From Myxococcales bacterium (GTDB lineage: Bacteria > Myxococcota_A > UBA9042), in assembly GCA_947491025.1 (NCBI GenBank), contig CANLIC010000026.1, positions 1 to 64,000 on the forward strand: a stretch of DNA of 64,000 nucleotides. Reading direction: 5' to 3'. Made by a program: the position numbers and the translations under genes. The notes beneath the pieces are model-generated. The model saw only the letters and a list, made by a program, of their open reading frames with translations. It made no database searches and had not been told where the DNA came from. Shown piece after piece: positions 43,458-55,053 of the stretch. Numbering within the stretch: position 1 is the first letter of the stretch; the number at the start of each line of letters is the position of its first letter.

Positions 43458-43680
43458 GGCGTCTCCTGTCTGTGGGCGGCGCTGAGGCGCAACGTGACCG
43501 AGGGCCCGGCTGAGCCCCATCGTCGCTGCCAACGCGCCGACCGCGACTCAGCGACACTTGTAGCCGAGTTGCGCCGCGGGCGGAATGGTGGTGGCTCGGG
43601 CTGGCCGAGGTCGTCGGACCGAACCCCGGGACATCCGCGCAGAGGCCCGCTGCCGTGCGCAAGGGACCAGCAGCGCCAGG

Positions 43681-44967
43681 TCAGCCGAGCCAGCGCGACG
43701 CGATGCCAAGGAGGCCGCCGACCAGCACCACCGGCAGCGCCTCGACGCGCATTCGCCACACCGCGAGAAAGGCGCCGACGGCCAGCCCGATTTGCCAGGG
43801 CGATCGCAGCCCCGCCGGGACGATCTGGGACGACAACGCCAGAATGAGGCCCATGGTGCCGGCAGATACGCCCCACAAGAAGTCGCGGCTGCCTGGGAGC
43901 GCGTCGACGCGCGCGGCGTGGCGACCGAGGCCGAGCACCAAGACGAAACTGGGCAAGAACAAGAAGAAGCCGCCCACCAGCGCCGCCAGCGGACCGCCAG
44001 CGAGCCAGGCCAGGAACACGCCAACCGAGACCAGCGGCCCGGGCGTCGTCTCGCCCAGGGCCAGGGCGTCCATCACCTGCACATCGGTGACCCAGCCGTG
44101 GACGTCGACCATCTGCTCGCGGAGAAATGGCAGCAACGTGTAGGCCCCGCCGAAGGTGACGAGGGCCGCCTGCAACTCGACCCAGGCGATGGCCCACAGC
44201 CGGTCGGCGCCGGGATCCAAGGAAGGGAGCGGCAGGACTTCCGCGTGCGCCCGAGGTGGGGCAAGCGCTGCGGGTTGGCTGGCGCCGCCAAGCGCCCAGC
44301 CCAAGGCCAAGGCGCCGGCGACCAGCGCCAGCACCGCCCAGGTTGGCGCCTGCCGCTCTTCCAGCTTTCGCCGCTGCGCTGCGAGCAGCACGCCAACGAC
44401 GCCACAGCCGAGCAAGAGCGGCACGAAGGGCACACCGCCAAGGCCGTGGGCGGCAAAGGCGGCGAGCATCAGTCCAAACGCGGGCCAGCCGCGCAGCGCC
44501 TTGCCGGCCAAGCGCAGGACGGCGAAGACGACAAGGGCGGCGGCGACCGGGCGCACACCGTCGAGGAACCCCTCGATGGCGGGGAGCTGGCCCCAGGTCT
44601 GGTACACGAACGCCAAACCCGCCAGCGAGAGGAACCCCGGCGCAATGAACAGCAAGCCGGCGACGATTCCCCCGGCGATCCCGCGGCGCAGGCGCCCGAG
44701 ATGAATCACGATCTCGAGCGCCTCCGGGCCTGGCAGCGCGTTGGCGAAGCTCATGACGTTCAGAAATTCAGCGTCGGAGAGCCAGCGCCGCTGCTCGACG
44801 GCGATCTCGCGCATGACGCCGATTTGGGCTACGGGGCCGCCAAAGGAATTGACACCGATCCATGCCATGGTGCGGAGGAACGCCGGCCACGGGTCGCGCT
44901 CAGCCGGCGGCAGCGGCTGCGGCATCCCGACGCGGGAACTCGAAGGAGGCTGGTCAGGCGAGTCCAC
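43681..44967 (-). CDS. chrA: chromate transporter (CHR/ChrA family)
   Basis: A 428-residue membrane protein made of two homologous CHR halves. Each begins with a conserved stretch (FLRTMAWIGVNSFGGPVAQIGVM and WVELQAALVTFGGAYTLLPFL) and has the motif NALPGPEA in the first half and GETTPGPLVS in the second. There are about 10-12 helices. ChrA proteins export chromate by proton antiport, but many members have other or unknown anion roles. It is 223 bases upstream of the formate dehydrogenase operon on the same strand; whether it belongs to that transcript is open. Confidence 0.9.
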   Translation of the reverse strand: MDSPDQPPSSSRVGMPQPLPPAERDPWPAFLRTMAWIGVNSFGGPVAQIGVMREIAVEQRRWLSDAEFLNVMSFANALPGPEALEIVIHLGRLRRGIAGGIVAGLLFIAPGFLSLAGLAFVYQTWGQLPAIEGFLDGVRPVAAALVVFAVLRLAGKALRGWPAFGLMLAAFAAHGLGGVPFVPLLLGCGVVGVLLAAQRRKLEERQAPTWAVLALVAGALALGWALGGASQPAALAPPRAHAEVLPLPSLDPGADRLWAIAWVELQAALVTFGGAYTLLPFLREQMVDVHGWVTDVQVMDALALGETTPGPLVSVGVFLAWLAGGPLAALVGGFFLFLPSFVLVLGLGRHAARVDALPGSRDFLWGVSAGTMGLILALSSQIVPAGLRSPWQIGLAVGAFLAVWRMRVEALPVVLVGGLLGIASRWLG

Positions 44968-45125
44968 GGGCGGTCATCCCTTCCGTCGAGGTGCCCTAGG
45001 AGCATGCGGCAACTGCGGCGCATGTCCATCGAGCGACGGCATGCGATGCGTCTTGCACGTGCGTTTGGCGAGGCACGGCCCGCGCGGCGAGACTCAGGGC
45101 GTTCAGCGTGCAAGGACGCTTCAGT

Positions 45126-46040
45126 CTAGCCGTCGCCCTGGGCGGCCATTTGACCGAGCAGCGCCTCGCCCATGACCCAGATCGGCAGCGGCGAGAGCTG
45201 GAGCAGTCGGTCGGTGACCGACCCGAGCACCATGCGGGCGACCCTACCGAGCTGGCGAGGCGCGACGACGAGGAGGTCCGCTTCGGCGTCGAGAGCGGCT
45301 GCGGCGATGCCGGCGGCGACGTCGGATGCAGCGACGACGTGGGCACCGATATGAGTGTCGCCGAGGTCGGCGGCGAGGGCCGAAAGGCGCATCTGGGCCG
45401 CCTGCACCTCGGCGATGGCGCTGCCGGTCGGCGGCGAGAGGTGAGGCCTGTTCCCCTCAAAGACGATCTCGGCCCCGCGCGTTTGCAACGCGTAGATCAG
45501 CGTCAGCTTGGCCCCGAGCGACTGGGCGAGCGCGTAGGCCACCTCCAGCACCGCAGTGCGTCCCTCGGCGAGGTCGACCGCACAGGCGATGCGGCGAATC
45601 TGCGGCGCCTCGGGCCGCAAGAACCGGCGCTTGCTCTCCATCGGCGCGTGGACGATGAGCAACGGCGCCACCGCCCGTGCCGCCAGCGAGCGCGCGATCG
45701 AGGCCGAGCCGCGATGGCCGGCGTCGTGGACAAGGGTCAGCAGCGCATGCCTGTCGCGCTCCGCCGCGGCCTGCAGCGCCATCGCAGGCGCCCCCGCTAG
45801 CACCTTGCGCCGAGGCTGCAGATCCCAGGCCGCCGCAGCCGCAGTCAACGCCTGGAAGTGGGCTTCGATGTCGCGCTGCTCCAGTCGCTCGGCGGCACTG
45901 CCTGGGGCCTTGTGCTGCTCGTGGGCGTAGAGGAGCTCCACCTCGGCGCTGAGTTGGTGGGCGAGCCCGGCCACCGCGGGCAGGGCGGCGACGGCGCGCG
46001 GCGACAAGTCCGTCGCCAATAGGATTTTCTCGATGCGCAT
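45126..46040 (-). CDS. universal stress protein with two tandem Usp domains
   Basis: A 304-residue cytoplasmic protein. The first domain begins KILLATDLSPRAVAALPAVA; the second begins IRRIACAVDLAEGRTAVLEVA and ends with VVAPRQLGRVARMVLGSVTDRLLQ, which resembles the Usp ATP-binding G-x2-G-x9-G-S/T motif. The first copy has a less perfect version (GHRGSASIARSLAARAV). Tandem Usp proteins respond to oxygen limitation, nutrient stress or envelope damage. The ATG at 46040 is preferred (GGGGG upstream). It is divergent from the large secreted protein gene, with a CCTAG-AAA-CTAGG dyad at 46073-46085 between them. Confidence 0.9.
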   Translation of the reverse strand: MRIEKILLATDLSPRAVAALPAVAGLAHQLSAEVELLYAHEQHKAPGSAAERLEQRDIEAHFQALTAAAAAWDLQPRRKVLAGAPAMALQAAAERDRHALLTLVHDAGHRGSASIARSLAARAVAPLLIVHAPMESKRRFLRPEAPQIRRIACAVDLAEGRTAVLEVAYALAQSLGAKLTLIYALQTRGAEIVFEGNRPHLSPPTGSAIAEVQAAQMRLSALAADLGDTHIGAHVVAASDVAAGIAAAALDAEADLLVVAPRQLGRVARMVLGSVTDRLLQLSPLPIWVMGEALLGQMAAQGDG

Positions 46041-46293
46041 GATCCCCCGCTCGGCCTGGTTGGAACCCACTTCCTAGAAACTAGGCTGCGCCTGTCGCGT
46101 CGCAAGCGGGTTCGTCGGCCCAAAGCGCGAGGCGATCTGGACAGGAAGAGCGGCCCTCGCCAGGGCACGCCGCCATTGCCTCGCCGGCCCTCAACCCGTA
46201 CCCTCCGCGGCCAAAGCGCTGCCCGGCTGGCGACCGGGCGCCGTTCGCCGCGCCCCAGCGCGGTCGCGCTCGGCAACCGCCCAAGGAACTGCC

Positions 46294-49200
46294 ATGCACA
46301 CCTCTATGGCCTCTTCTCCACGACGCGGCTTCTCGGCGCCCCTGCTCTTGGCCGCCGTGTGGGCGCTGGCCAGCTCCCCGGCGCAGGCCGGCGTCTGGCC
46401 GCCAAAGCCGGGCGCTGCCATGCACGATGGTGAGAACTGGCCCAATGATCCGGGCTTTGGCAACTGCGAGAAGGGCAGCGACGGCAAGTGCAAACTGATC
46501 GACGGCAAGCCGGTGATGAAGGGCGGCGACTGGAATTTGTGGTCCTTCACACCAGCCAACTACGCGGCTTTTCCAGGTTTTCGCAAGGACGAAGTGCCCA
46601 TGGGCGTCGGCATGCACGCCGACAAGGCCTGGACGCGGTCCATTGGCGACCGCCGGGTGGTGATCGCGGTACTCGACTCGGGCATCAAGTGGGAAGAGAG
46701 CGACCTCGTCAACAAGTACTACTTGAATCGAAAGGAGTTGCCAGAGCCAGACGCCAAGTGTCGCGGCGCGGGCTGGAAGGCGAGCGACCCCTACGACGGC
46801 GACGGCGACGGCATCTTCAACATGATGGACTGGGCGATGGAGGACGGGAACGGCGTGCCGAAAACGCCCTGCGACCCCCGCGTCTCCGATGCCAACAAGA
46901 ACGGGCTGCTCGACCCCGGCGACCTCATCGCGGCCTTCACCGATGGCAAGGACGACGACGGCAACGGCTATCCGGACGACATCTCGGGCTGGGACTTCTT
47001 CGCCGACGACAACAACGCCTACGACGATACCCGCTTCGGCCACGGCACGGGCGAGGCGCGCGACTCGGCCGCCGAGGGCAACAACGGCCGCGGCGGCATC
47101 GGCGTCTGCCCGGAGTGCAGCATCCTGATGGTCCGCGTGGCCGACTCTTTCGTCTGCGATGCCAACGACTTCGGTGGTGCCGTGGTCTTCGCCGTCGACT
47201 CGGGCGCCAGCCTGGTTCAGGAGGCGCTCGGCGCCATCAACATGACCCCCTTCGCTCGCGACGCCATCGAGTACGCCTACAACAACAACGTCGCCATCGT
47301 CGCCTCGGCCGCCGACGAGCTGTCGTTCCACCACAACATGCCGGGCACCAACAACCACACGCTCTACGTGCATGCCATCGTCTTTGACGGCGCCAGCCCG
47401 GAGTCGAGCACGACATTCCTGAACTTCAACAATTGCACGAACTACGGCGGCCAGCTCCTGCTCTCGACGCCCGGCACCGGCTGCTCGTCAGAGGCGACGG
47501 GCATGACCAGCGGCCACGTCGGCCTGATGTACTCGATGGCGATGCAATCGGGGCTCACCCCGCCGCTCTCCAGCGAGGAAGTGCGCGGCGTCCTGGTCGA
47601 ATCGGCGGACGACATCAACGTCCCCGAGTCCAAGACCGACACCACCAAGTTCCCCTCCGGCCCCGGCTGGGACCTGCACTTCGGCTACGGCCGCAACAAC
47701 GTCGACGCCTCGCTCCGGCTCATCCAAGACGGCGAGATCCCGCCCGAGGTCGACATCGTCGAGCCGTGGTGGTTCCAGCCGATCGAGGTCTCGCGCACGC
47801 CCAAGGTTCAAGTCACCGGCCGCATCGGCAAGCGCGTCGACGGCAAGCCCGCGCGCTATGGCGAGTACGCCTTCACCCTCGAGATGGCCAAGGGCGTCGA
47901 CCCGAAGTCGGGGTGGGAGAAGCTGAGCGACGGTAAGACCGCCGGGATCGACGGCGCGATCTACGAGTGGGACGTCGCCGCCGCCGCCGCCAAGTACTTC
48001 GACTTCAATGCGCCGCTGGCCCACCACGACCAGTACACGGTGACGCTGCGCCTGACGGTGACGGCCAAGACGGCGGGCGGCAAGACGGTGCGCAGCGAGC
48101 TGCGCAAGACCGTCGGCTTGTTCAAGGACCCCGACCTGCTGCCAGGCTATCCGAAGCGCATCGACGTCTCGGTTGAGGCGTCGCCCAAGACCTTCGACCT
48201 CGACGGCGACGGCAAGGACGAGGTCATCCAACCGACGTCGGACGGCGCCCTGCACGCCTTCAAGGCCGACGGCAGCGAGCTGAAGGGCTGGCCGGTGTGG
48301 GCCCCGGTGCGGCAACAGTTCGATAAGGCATACAAATTCAATAGCGCGCTCGCGTGCGCCTACCGTGACGACAAGAAGGGCTGCGCGGCGCAGAAGGGCA
48401 AGCTACCAGGCCAGTACCGCGAGGCGTTCATCCTCAACTCGCCGGCCATCGGCGACCTCGACGGCGACGGCTCCATCGAGGTCGTCATCTCGACCTACGA
48501 CGGCCACCTGCTGGCCTTTTCGGCGGACGGCAAGATGCGGCCCGGCTTCCCGGTCAAGTCCAAGGCCATCGACGTCGACAAGACCTCGCCCGAGTGGCAG
48601 CTCGACGGCGGTTTCTGCGGCAGCCCGACGCTCGCCGACCTCGACAAGGACGGCAAGCTCGAGATCTTGCAGAACGGCATGGACCAGCACCTCTACGTCT
48701 GGCGCCACGACGGCAGCGAACAGAAGGGCTTCCCCGTTCTGGTCAGCGACCCGAGCCTGGCCGGCAAGCTGCGCTTCCGCATCATCAGCACCCCGGCGGT
48801 CGGCGACGTCGACGGCGACGGCACCATCGACATCGCGCTCGGCACCAACGAGGTGCTCGGCGCCGAGTCGGTGAAAAACGAGGGCCGCGCCTACGTGCTC
48901 TACGGCGACGGCAACAACCACAAGGGCGGGCCCTTCCACCCGGGCTGGCCGATCAAGGTCTACGCGCTGATGGCCGAGGTGCTGCCGCTGGTCGGCCAGG
49001 GTGTGCCCGGCAACCCGGCGATGGCGGACCTCGACTACGACGGAAAACTCGAGATCAACTTCGATTCGATCGGCTCACCTGGGCGCTTCTACAAGCACGA
49101 TGGCAAGGAATTTACCTGGCAGGTTCCGGGTAGCAAGAAGGCGCTCAAGACGCTGGACAACCAGAATTTCGGCGCCAAGAGCGACAGCAAAGACTCGCCG

Positions 49201-49983
49201 GCCTACATCCTCATCGCGTCGGGCAGCATCGGCCGAATCGATCCCAAAGGCGGGCCAGAGCTGGTCAAGGCGACCGCGGGCTTCAATTTCGCGCTGACCT
49301 TTGCCTCGGGCGGCAAGCGCGCAGACTTCGACCATCACCTCGGCGCCTGGGACACCCAGACCGGGCAGATGATCGAGGGCTTCCCGCGGCGCATCGACGA
49401 CTGGCAGTTCTTCAGCAACCCCCCGATCGTCGACATCAACGGCGACAACAAGGCCGACGTGGTGGCCGCCTCGGCCGGCTACCTCGTCCACGCCTGGAAC
49501 TACCTCGGCGAGGAGCCCAAGGGCTGGCCGAAGTACACCAACGGCTGGGTGATGTCCTCGGCTGGCATCGGCGACATCGACGGCGACGGCAAGTGGGACG
49601 TGGCGGCCGGCACCCGCAACGGCTGGATGTTCGCCTGGAAGGCCTCGGGCCCGCGCAAGGGCAGCATCCGCGAGTGGGGCTTCTATGGCCACGACCTCCA
49701 CAACACCAACAACTACCAGCTGCCCATCGACCCCTACGCCAAGGATCCCGGCGGCGGCGGCGGCGGTGACACGGCCGACAGCGACACGGCGGGTGGCGGC
49801 GATGGTGTCGTGGCCCCGGTGGGCGACACGGTCGGCGACACAGGCGGCACCAAGGGCGGCGCAACGGCGCCCAAGGACGATGGCGGCTGCAGCGCCGGGC
49901 CGACGAGCGCAGGCGCGCCGAGCGTCCTGTGGCTGCTGCTTCTCGGCCTCGCCCTGACGCGCTTGCGCCGTCGAGCCACCTGA
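46294..49983 (+). CDS. large secreted subtilisin-like (S8) protein with FG-GAP-type repeats and MYXO-CTERM tail
   Basis: A 1229-residue exported protein. A signal peptide (to about residue 32) is followed by an S8-like domain: VLDSGI with catalytic Asp128, FGHGTG with His250, but the serine motif GTSMA is replaced by ATGMTSGHV (residues 401-409), leaving Gly403 where Ser is expected. The protease is therefore probably inactive unless a nearby serine substitutes. An Ig-like segment follows, then several FG-GAP/VCBS-type beta-propeller repeats with calcium-binding D-x-D-G-D-G units (for example DLDGDGKDEV, DVDGDGTIDI). The Gly/Asp/Thr-rich end leads to GGCSAGP, a hydrophobic helix and RLRRRAT, a MYXO-CTERM sorting tail implying surface display. 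Confidence 0.85.
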   Translation: MHTSMASSPRRGFSAPLLLAAVWALASSPAQAGVWPPKPGAAMHDGENWPNDPGFGNCEKGSDGKCKLIDGKPVMKGGDWNLWSFTPANYAAFPGFRKDEVPMGVGMHADKAWTRSIGDRRVVIAVLDSGIKWEESDLVNKYYLNRKELPEPDAKCRGAGWKASDPYDGDGDGIFNMMDWAMEDGNGVPKTPCDPRVSDANKNGLLDPGDLIAAFTDGKDDDGNGYPDDISGWDFFADDNNAYDDTRFGHGTGEARDSAAEGNNGRGGIGVCPECSILMVRVADSFVCDANDFGGAVVFAVDSGASLVQEALGAINMTPFARDAIEYAYNNNVAIVASAADELSFHHNMPGTNNHTLYVHAIVFDGASPESSTTFLNFNNCTNYGGQLLLSTPGTGCSSEATGMTSGHVGLMYSMAMQSGLTPPLSSEEVRGVLVESADDINVPESKTDTTKFPSGPGWDLHFGYGRNNVDASLRLIQDGEIPPEVDIVEPWWFQPIEVSRTPKVQVTGRIGKRVDGKPARYGEYAFTLEMAKGVDPKSGWEKLSDGKTAGIDGAIYEWDVAAAAAKYFDFNAPLAHHDQYTVTLRLTVTAKTAGGKTVRSELRKTVGLFKDPDLLPGYPKRIDVSVEASPKTFDLDGDGKDEVIQPTSDGALHAFKADGSELKGWPVWAPVRQQFDKAYKFNSALACAYRDDKKGCAAQKGKLPGQYREAFILNSPAIGDLDGDGSIEVVISTYDGHLLAFSADGKMRPGFPVKSKAIDVDKTSPEWQLDGGFCGSPTLADLDKDGKLEILQNGMDQHLYVWRHDGSEQKGFPVLVSDPSLAGKLRFRIISTPAVGDVDGDGTIDIALGTNEVLGAESVKNEGRAYVLYGDGNNHKGGPFHPGWPIKVYALMAEVLPLVGQGVPGNPAMADLDYDGKLEINFDSIGSPGRFYKHDGKEFTWQVPGSKKALKTLDNQNFGAKSDSKDSPAYILIASGSIGRIDPKGGPELVKATAGFNFALTFASGGKRADFDHHLGAWDTQTGQMIEGFPRRIDDWQFFSNPPIVDINGDNKADVVAASAGYLVHAWNYLGEEPKGWPKYTNGWVMSSAGIGDIDGDGKWDVAAGTRNGWMFAWKASGPRKGSIREWGFYGHDLHNTNNYQLPIDPYAKDPGGGGGGDTADSDTAGGGDGVVAPVGDTVGDTGGTKGGATAPKDDGGCSAGPTSAGAPSVLWLLLLGLALTRLRRRAT

Positions 49984-50041
49984 GGACAGCGACGACGTCG
50001 CCCAGCGCCAAGGCCCCACCTCGGCCCTCGCGGGAGGAACC

Positions 50042-50437
50042 ATGACCCCGGAAGTTCGCCACGAATGCTACAAGTGCTCGGAAGAGCTGGTCTTCGACGT
50101 CAAGATCGGTCGCCTCGATACCTGCCCCAACTGCGCGGCCTACCTGCACTCCTGCCGCAACTGCCGGTTCTGGAGCCCGAGCGCCCACAACCAATGCCTT
50201 GAAAACCAAGGCGAGTTCGTGCGCGACCGTGAGACGGGCAATTTTTGCGGCCACTTCCAATTTCGCATCGTCGGCGAAGTTCTCGACGACGAAGCGGCAA
50301 AGGCCAAGGCCAAGCTGGCTTCGCTTTTCGGCAGCAAGAGCGGCGCCGCGTCCGGCGCGAACCCCTTGGCCGGCGGCGAAAAGGACGGCGAGCGCGCGGC
50401 GCTGAGCCGCCTGGACGCGTTGTTCAAGAAAAAGTAG
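50042..50437 (+). CDS. small zinc-ribbon protein
   Basis: A 131-residue protein conserved in style among deltaproteobacteria. The first 65 residues hold CYKC, CPNC, SCRNC and later single cysteines in a pattern (ECYKCSEELVF, DTCPNCAAYLHSCRNCRFW) that should bind one or two zinc ions. The C terminus is helical and charged and ends in lysines. The function is unknown. It starts 59 bases after the S8-like gene with GGGAGGAAC just before the ATG, so a shared transcript is possible. Confidence 0.8.
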   Translation: MTPEVRHECYKCSEELVFDVKIGRLDTCPNCAAYLHSCRNCRFWSPSAHNQCLENQGEFVRDRETGNFCGHFQFRIVGEVLDDEAAKAKAKLASLFGSKSGAASGANPLAGGEKDGERAALSRLDALFKKK

Positions 50438-50550
50438 CGCTCGTCGCGCTCCGCCGCTCGGCTCCGCCGCTCAGCTCTGCCGCGCCGTAGCGCTGTACCG
50501 CCTCTCCAGGCAACGCAACGGACCTGTGGACGGCGCCGGAGTCGTCGAGG

Positions 50551-50579
50551 CGGTGGGCCGGTCCGTGACCGGGCCGCCG
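50551..50579 (+). terminator. strong hairpin after the zinc-ribbon gene
   Basis: A 13-base arm ending CCGGTC, loop CGT, and the matching arm starting GACCGG form a stem with one mismatch. TTTTT follows nine bases later (50588-50592). It could terminate the upstream unit, or its CCGGTC-CGT-GACCGG core (50558-50572) could be an operator for the marR gene downstream. Confidence 0.4.
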
Positions 50580-50618
50580 ATGACCGGTTTTTGCCGATTT
50601 CGTGGGTCTGGGCCCAAG

Positions 50619-50644
50619 TTGACATTGACAGCCTGCGCTAGGAT
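50619..50644 (+). promoter_or_regulatory. possible promoter upstream of the MarR-type gene
   Basis: Two adjacent TTGACA hexamers (50619-50624 and 50625-50630) precede TAGGAT (50639-50644). The first gives a 14-base spacer, shorter than ideal. It is 70 bases upstream of the marR-like ATG. Confidence 0.3.
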
Positions 50645-50712
50645 GCTGCAGGCCTTGAAGCGGTTGCGCGACCCTGCGCGACCATTGAGTTGCACGGCCT
50701 TGGAGCGGGACG

Positions 50713-51351
50713 ATGGCCACAGGACGAAAAGCAACCGGCCGCGGCGCTCGCGCACTGCGCCGCACCGGCAGGCGCTGGCTGCGGCGATCTGGCGGTGATC
50801 TGGTCCAGTTCGAGGTGCCCTCGCTGCAGTACCTGGACTTCGCTTATAGCCTTGATCACGTCAGCAAGATCGTCGCCCGCGCCATCGGCGACGTCGCCCG
50901 CGCTGTCGACGCCACCGCCGGTCAGCTGCAGGTCATCGCGGCCGTCGCGCGCGTACCCGACGGCCTCACCGCCAAGCAGATCGCCGCCGCGCTTGCGATT
51001 CGCCCGGGCTCGCTGACTGGCATGCTCGATCAGCTCGAGATGCGTGGCGCAATCGCCCGCATCCCGGTGCCGGGCGACGCACGTCAAGCCCGCATCGTGC
51101 TGCGCGAGCCGGCGCGGCCGCTGGTCGACGCCCTGATCAAGGTGGACACCGAGGTTCAGCGCCTGCTGGCGCCGCTCGGGGTCGACGCGCTGCAGCGCAT
51201 GGCCGACCTCGCAGTCGCCATCGAGGATCAGCTGCGCGGCGACGTCGGCGTGCCTGTGCCGGCGGCGCTGCGCTCGACGTCGCCGGACGGGATCAAGCTG
51301 CCCAAGCTGCGCGACGACGACCCTGATGCGCGGCCCCCCGCCAGGAACTAG
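50713..51351 (+). CDS. MarR-family transcriptional regulator
   Basis: A 212-residue DNA-binding protein. The winged helix-turn-helix (QLQVIAAVARVPDGLTAKQIAAALAIRPGSLTGMLDQLEMRGAIAR followed by the wing PGDARQARIVLREPARPLVDA) fits MarR. Dimerisation helices flank it. The N terminus is very Arg-rich for about 28 residues and may be an artefact of start choice, although ATG at 50713 is the natural start. The C-terminal tail is polar. The ligand and target are unknown; the dyad at 50558-50572 is a candidate own operator. Confidence 0.83.
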   Translation: MATGRKATGRGARALRRTGRRWLRRSGGDLVQFEVPSLQYLDFAYSLDHVSKIVARAIGDVARAVDATAGQLQVIAAVARVPDGLTAKQIAAALAIRPGSLTGMLDQLEMRGAIARIPVPGDARQARIVLREPARPLVDALIKVDTEVQRLLAPLGVDALQRMADLAVAIEDQLRGDVGVPVPAALRSTSPDGIKLPKLRDDDPDARPPARN

Positions 51352-51361
51352 CGCGGCGCTG

Positions 51362-51934
51362 ATGCGCGTTGCTCCGCGGCCGACGCCAGCGCTGCCGAGG
51401 TGGCGAGGTGTCGGCGCGCGGCTGCTCGGCCTCTGTGTCGGACTCTGTGTCGGACTCACAGCGCTCGGCGTGGAGGCCGGCGGCCAGCCGATGGCGCCCG
51501 GCAAGGGCGAGATCCACGATGGGGCAGGCGCCTCGGCGAGTCCCATGACGGCGATGAACCCATTGCAGGCGACGGACCCGGCGGCTTCTCACCCGACGAC
51601 TGCGACGAACGAGACGACAGCGAGCCCGACGACAAGGGCCGCGTCTGCGCTCGTGACCCCCGCCGCCCCGGTCGCGCCTCGCCCAGGGGCGCCGACGGGC
51701 GCCACACCTGCCAAATCCGCGCTGGTCTCAACCGGTTTCCCCTGGGGCCGCATGCTGCTGGCCGGACTCTGCGGCCTGCTGGCGGTGCAGGAGCGCGATA
51801 GCTCGGCGCGCATCGGCTGGACGACGCTCGGCCTCGGCCTCGGCGCCTGGGGCAGCTATGACGCCTGGTGGCGACCGGTCGCCGTGCCATCGCCAGCTCC
51901 GGAGCGCGGCGCCAGCGTCTCGTGGGCCTTCTGA
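51362..51934 (+). CDS. hypothetical protein with signal peptide and membrane segment
   Basis: A 190-residue open frame with no family recognised. It has a likely signal peptide (about residues 15-38, LLGLCVGLCVGLTALG), a long Ala/Thr/Pro-rich low-complexity stretch, and near the end two short hydrophobic segments (MLLAGLCGLLAVQ and TTLGLGLGAWGSY). A 12-bp tandem duplication encodes the LCVG repeat. The ATG at 51362 follows the marR stop by ten bases; an ATG at 51326 overlaps it. No clear ribosome binding site is seen. Being placed between coupled genes with a signal peptide supports it, but the coding status is moderate. Confidence 0.5.
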   Translation: MRVAPRPTPALPRWRGVGARLLGLCVGLCVGLTALGVEAGGQPMAPGKGEIHDGAGASASPMTAMNPLQATDPAASHPTTATNETTASPTTRAASALVTPAAPVAPRPGAPTGATPAKSALVSTGFPWGRMLLAGLCGLLAVQERDSSARIGWTTLGLGLGAWGSYDAWWRPVAVPSPAPERGASVSWAF

Positions 51935-51954
51935 GGGCTGGGGAAGGAGCGGCG

Positions 51955-52692
51955 ATGCGGCTCGATCGGCTCGTCTCGCAGCATAGCGGCAGCTCGCGAC
52001 GCGAGGTCACAGGGTGGATCCGCGCCAAGCGCCTCACCGTCAACGGTGTGGTGGTGCGCGACGCGGGCTACGCCGTGGCGACGGGCGTCGACATCGTGCT
52101 GCTCGATGGTGCGTTGGTACGAGCCCCTTTCGAGCTGACGCTCATGCTGCACAAGCCGGCAGGCTGTGTGTCGGCGACCGAGGACACGCAACATCAAACG
52201 GTCCTCGACCTGCTGCCTGCCGCGCTGCGGCGGCCAGGGCTTGCGCCCATCGGCCGGCTCGACAAAGACACCACCGGCCTGCTTTTGCTGACCACGGATG
52301 GCAGCCTGCAGCACCTCATCGCCCACCCGCGGCGCAAGGTCGAGAAGGTCTACCGGGCTACGCTCCTGCCCGACACGCTGGAGCCGGACGCTGAAGCGCG
52401 CTTTGCGGCCGGTATCGTGCTCGCCGACGGCAGCGTCTGCCGGCCGGCCCTGCTGCAGCGCCTGCCGGCCGACCGCGTCCTCGTGACGGTGGTCGAGGGA
52501 AAGTACCACCAGGTCAAACGGATGCTCGGCGCCTGCGGTGGCCACGTCACCGCCCTGCACCGTCAGCAGGTCGGGCCGCTGCGCCTCGATTCTGATCTCG
52601 CCGAAGGAGAGGCCCGCCCCCTCTCGCCCGCCGAGGTCGAGGCCCTTCGCGCCGCGGCGAGCGATCCGGTTCGGGCCGGCGAGCGACCTTGA
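51955..52692 (+). CDS. rsuA: RsuA-type 16S/23S rRNA pseudouridine synthase
   Basis: A 245-residue pseudouridine synthase of the RsuA/RluB/E/F group. An N-terminal S4 domain (RLDRLVSQHSGSSRREVTGWI) is followed by the catalytic motif GRLDKDTTGLLLLTTDG with its essential aspartate and by KVYRATL and EGKYHQVKRMLGACG. It probably modifies small-subunit rRNA, though RluE/F-like specificity is possible. The ATG at 51955 has AAGGAG upstream. Confidence 0.9.
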   Translation: MRLDRLVSQHSGSSRREVTGWIRAKRLTVNGVVVRDAGYAVATGVDIVLLDGALVRAPFELTLMLHKPAGCVSATEDTQHQTVLDLLPAALRRPGLAPIGRLDKDTTGLLLLTTDGSLQHLIAHPRRKVEKVYRATLLPDTLEPDAEARFAAGIVLADGSVCRPALLQRLPADRVLVTVVEGKYHQVKRMLGACGGHVTALHRQQVGPLRLDSDLAEGEARPLSPAEVEALRAAASDPVRAGERP

Positions 52693-52728
52693 GTCGAGGG
52701 CCCTCGGCCCGACGCCTTGGAGGTCGAG

Positions 52729-55049
<2,321 letters not shown>

Positions 55050-55053
<4 letters not shown>

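Noticed and set aside
51430..51460. 12-bp tandem duplication in the hypothetical gene as a phase-variation site
   Set aside because: There are only two in-frame copies inside a signal peptide, too short to suggest switching.
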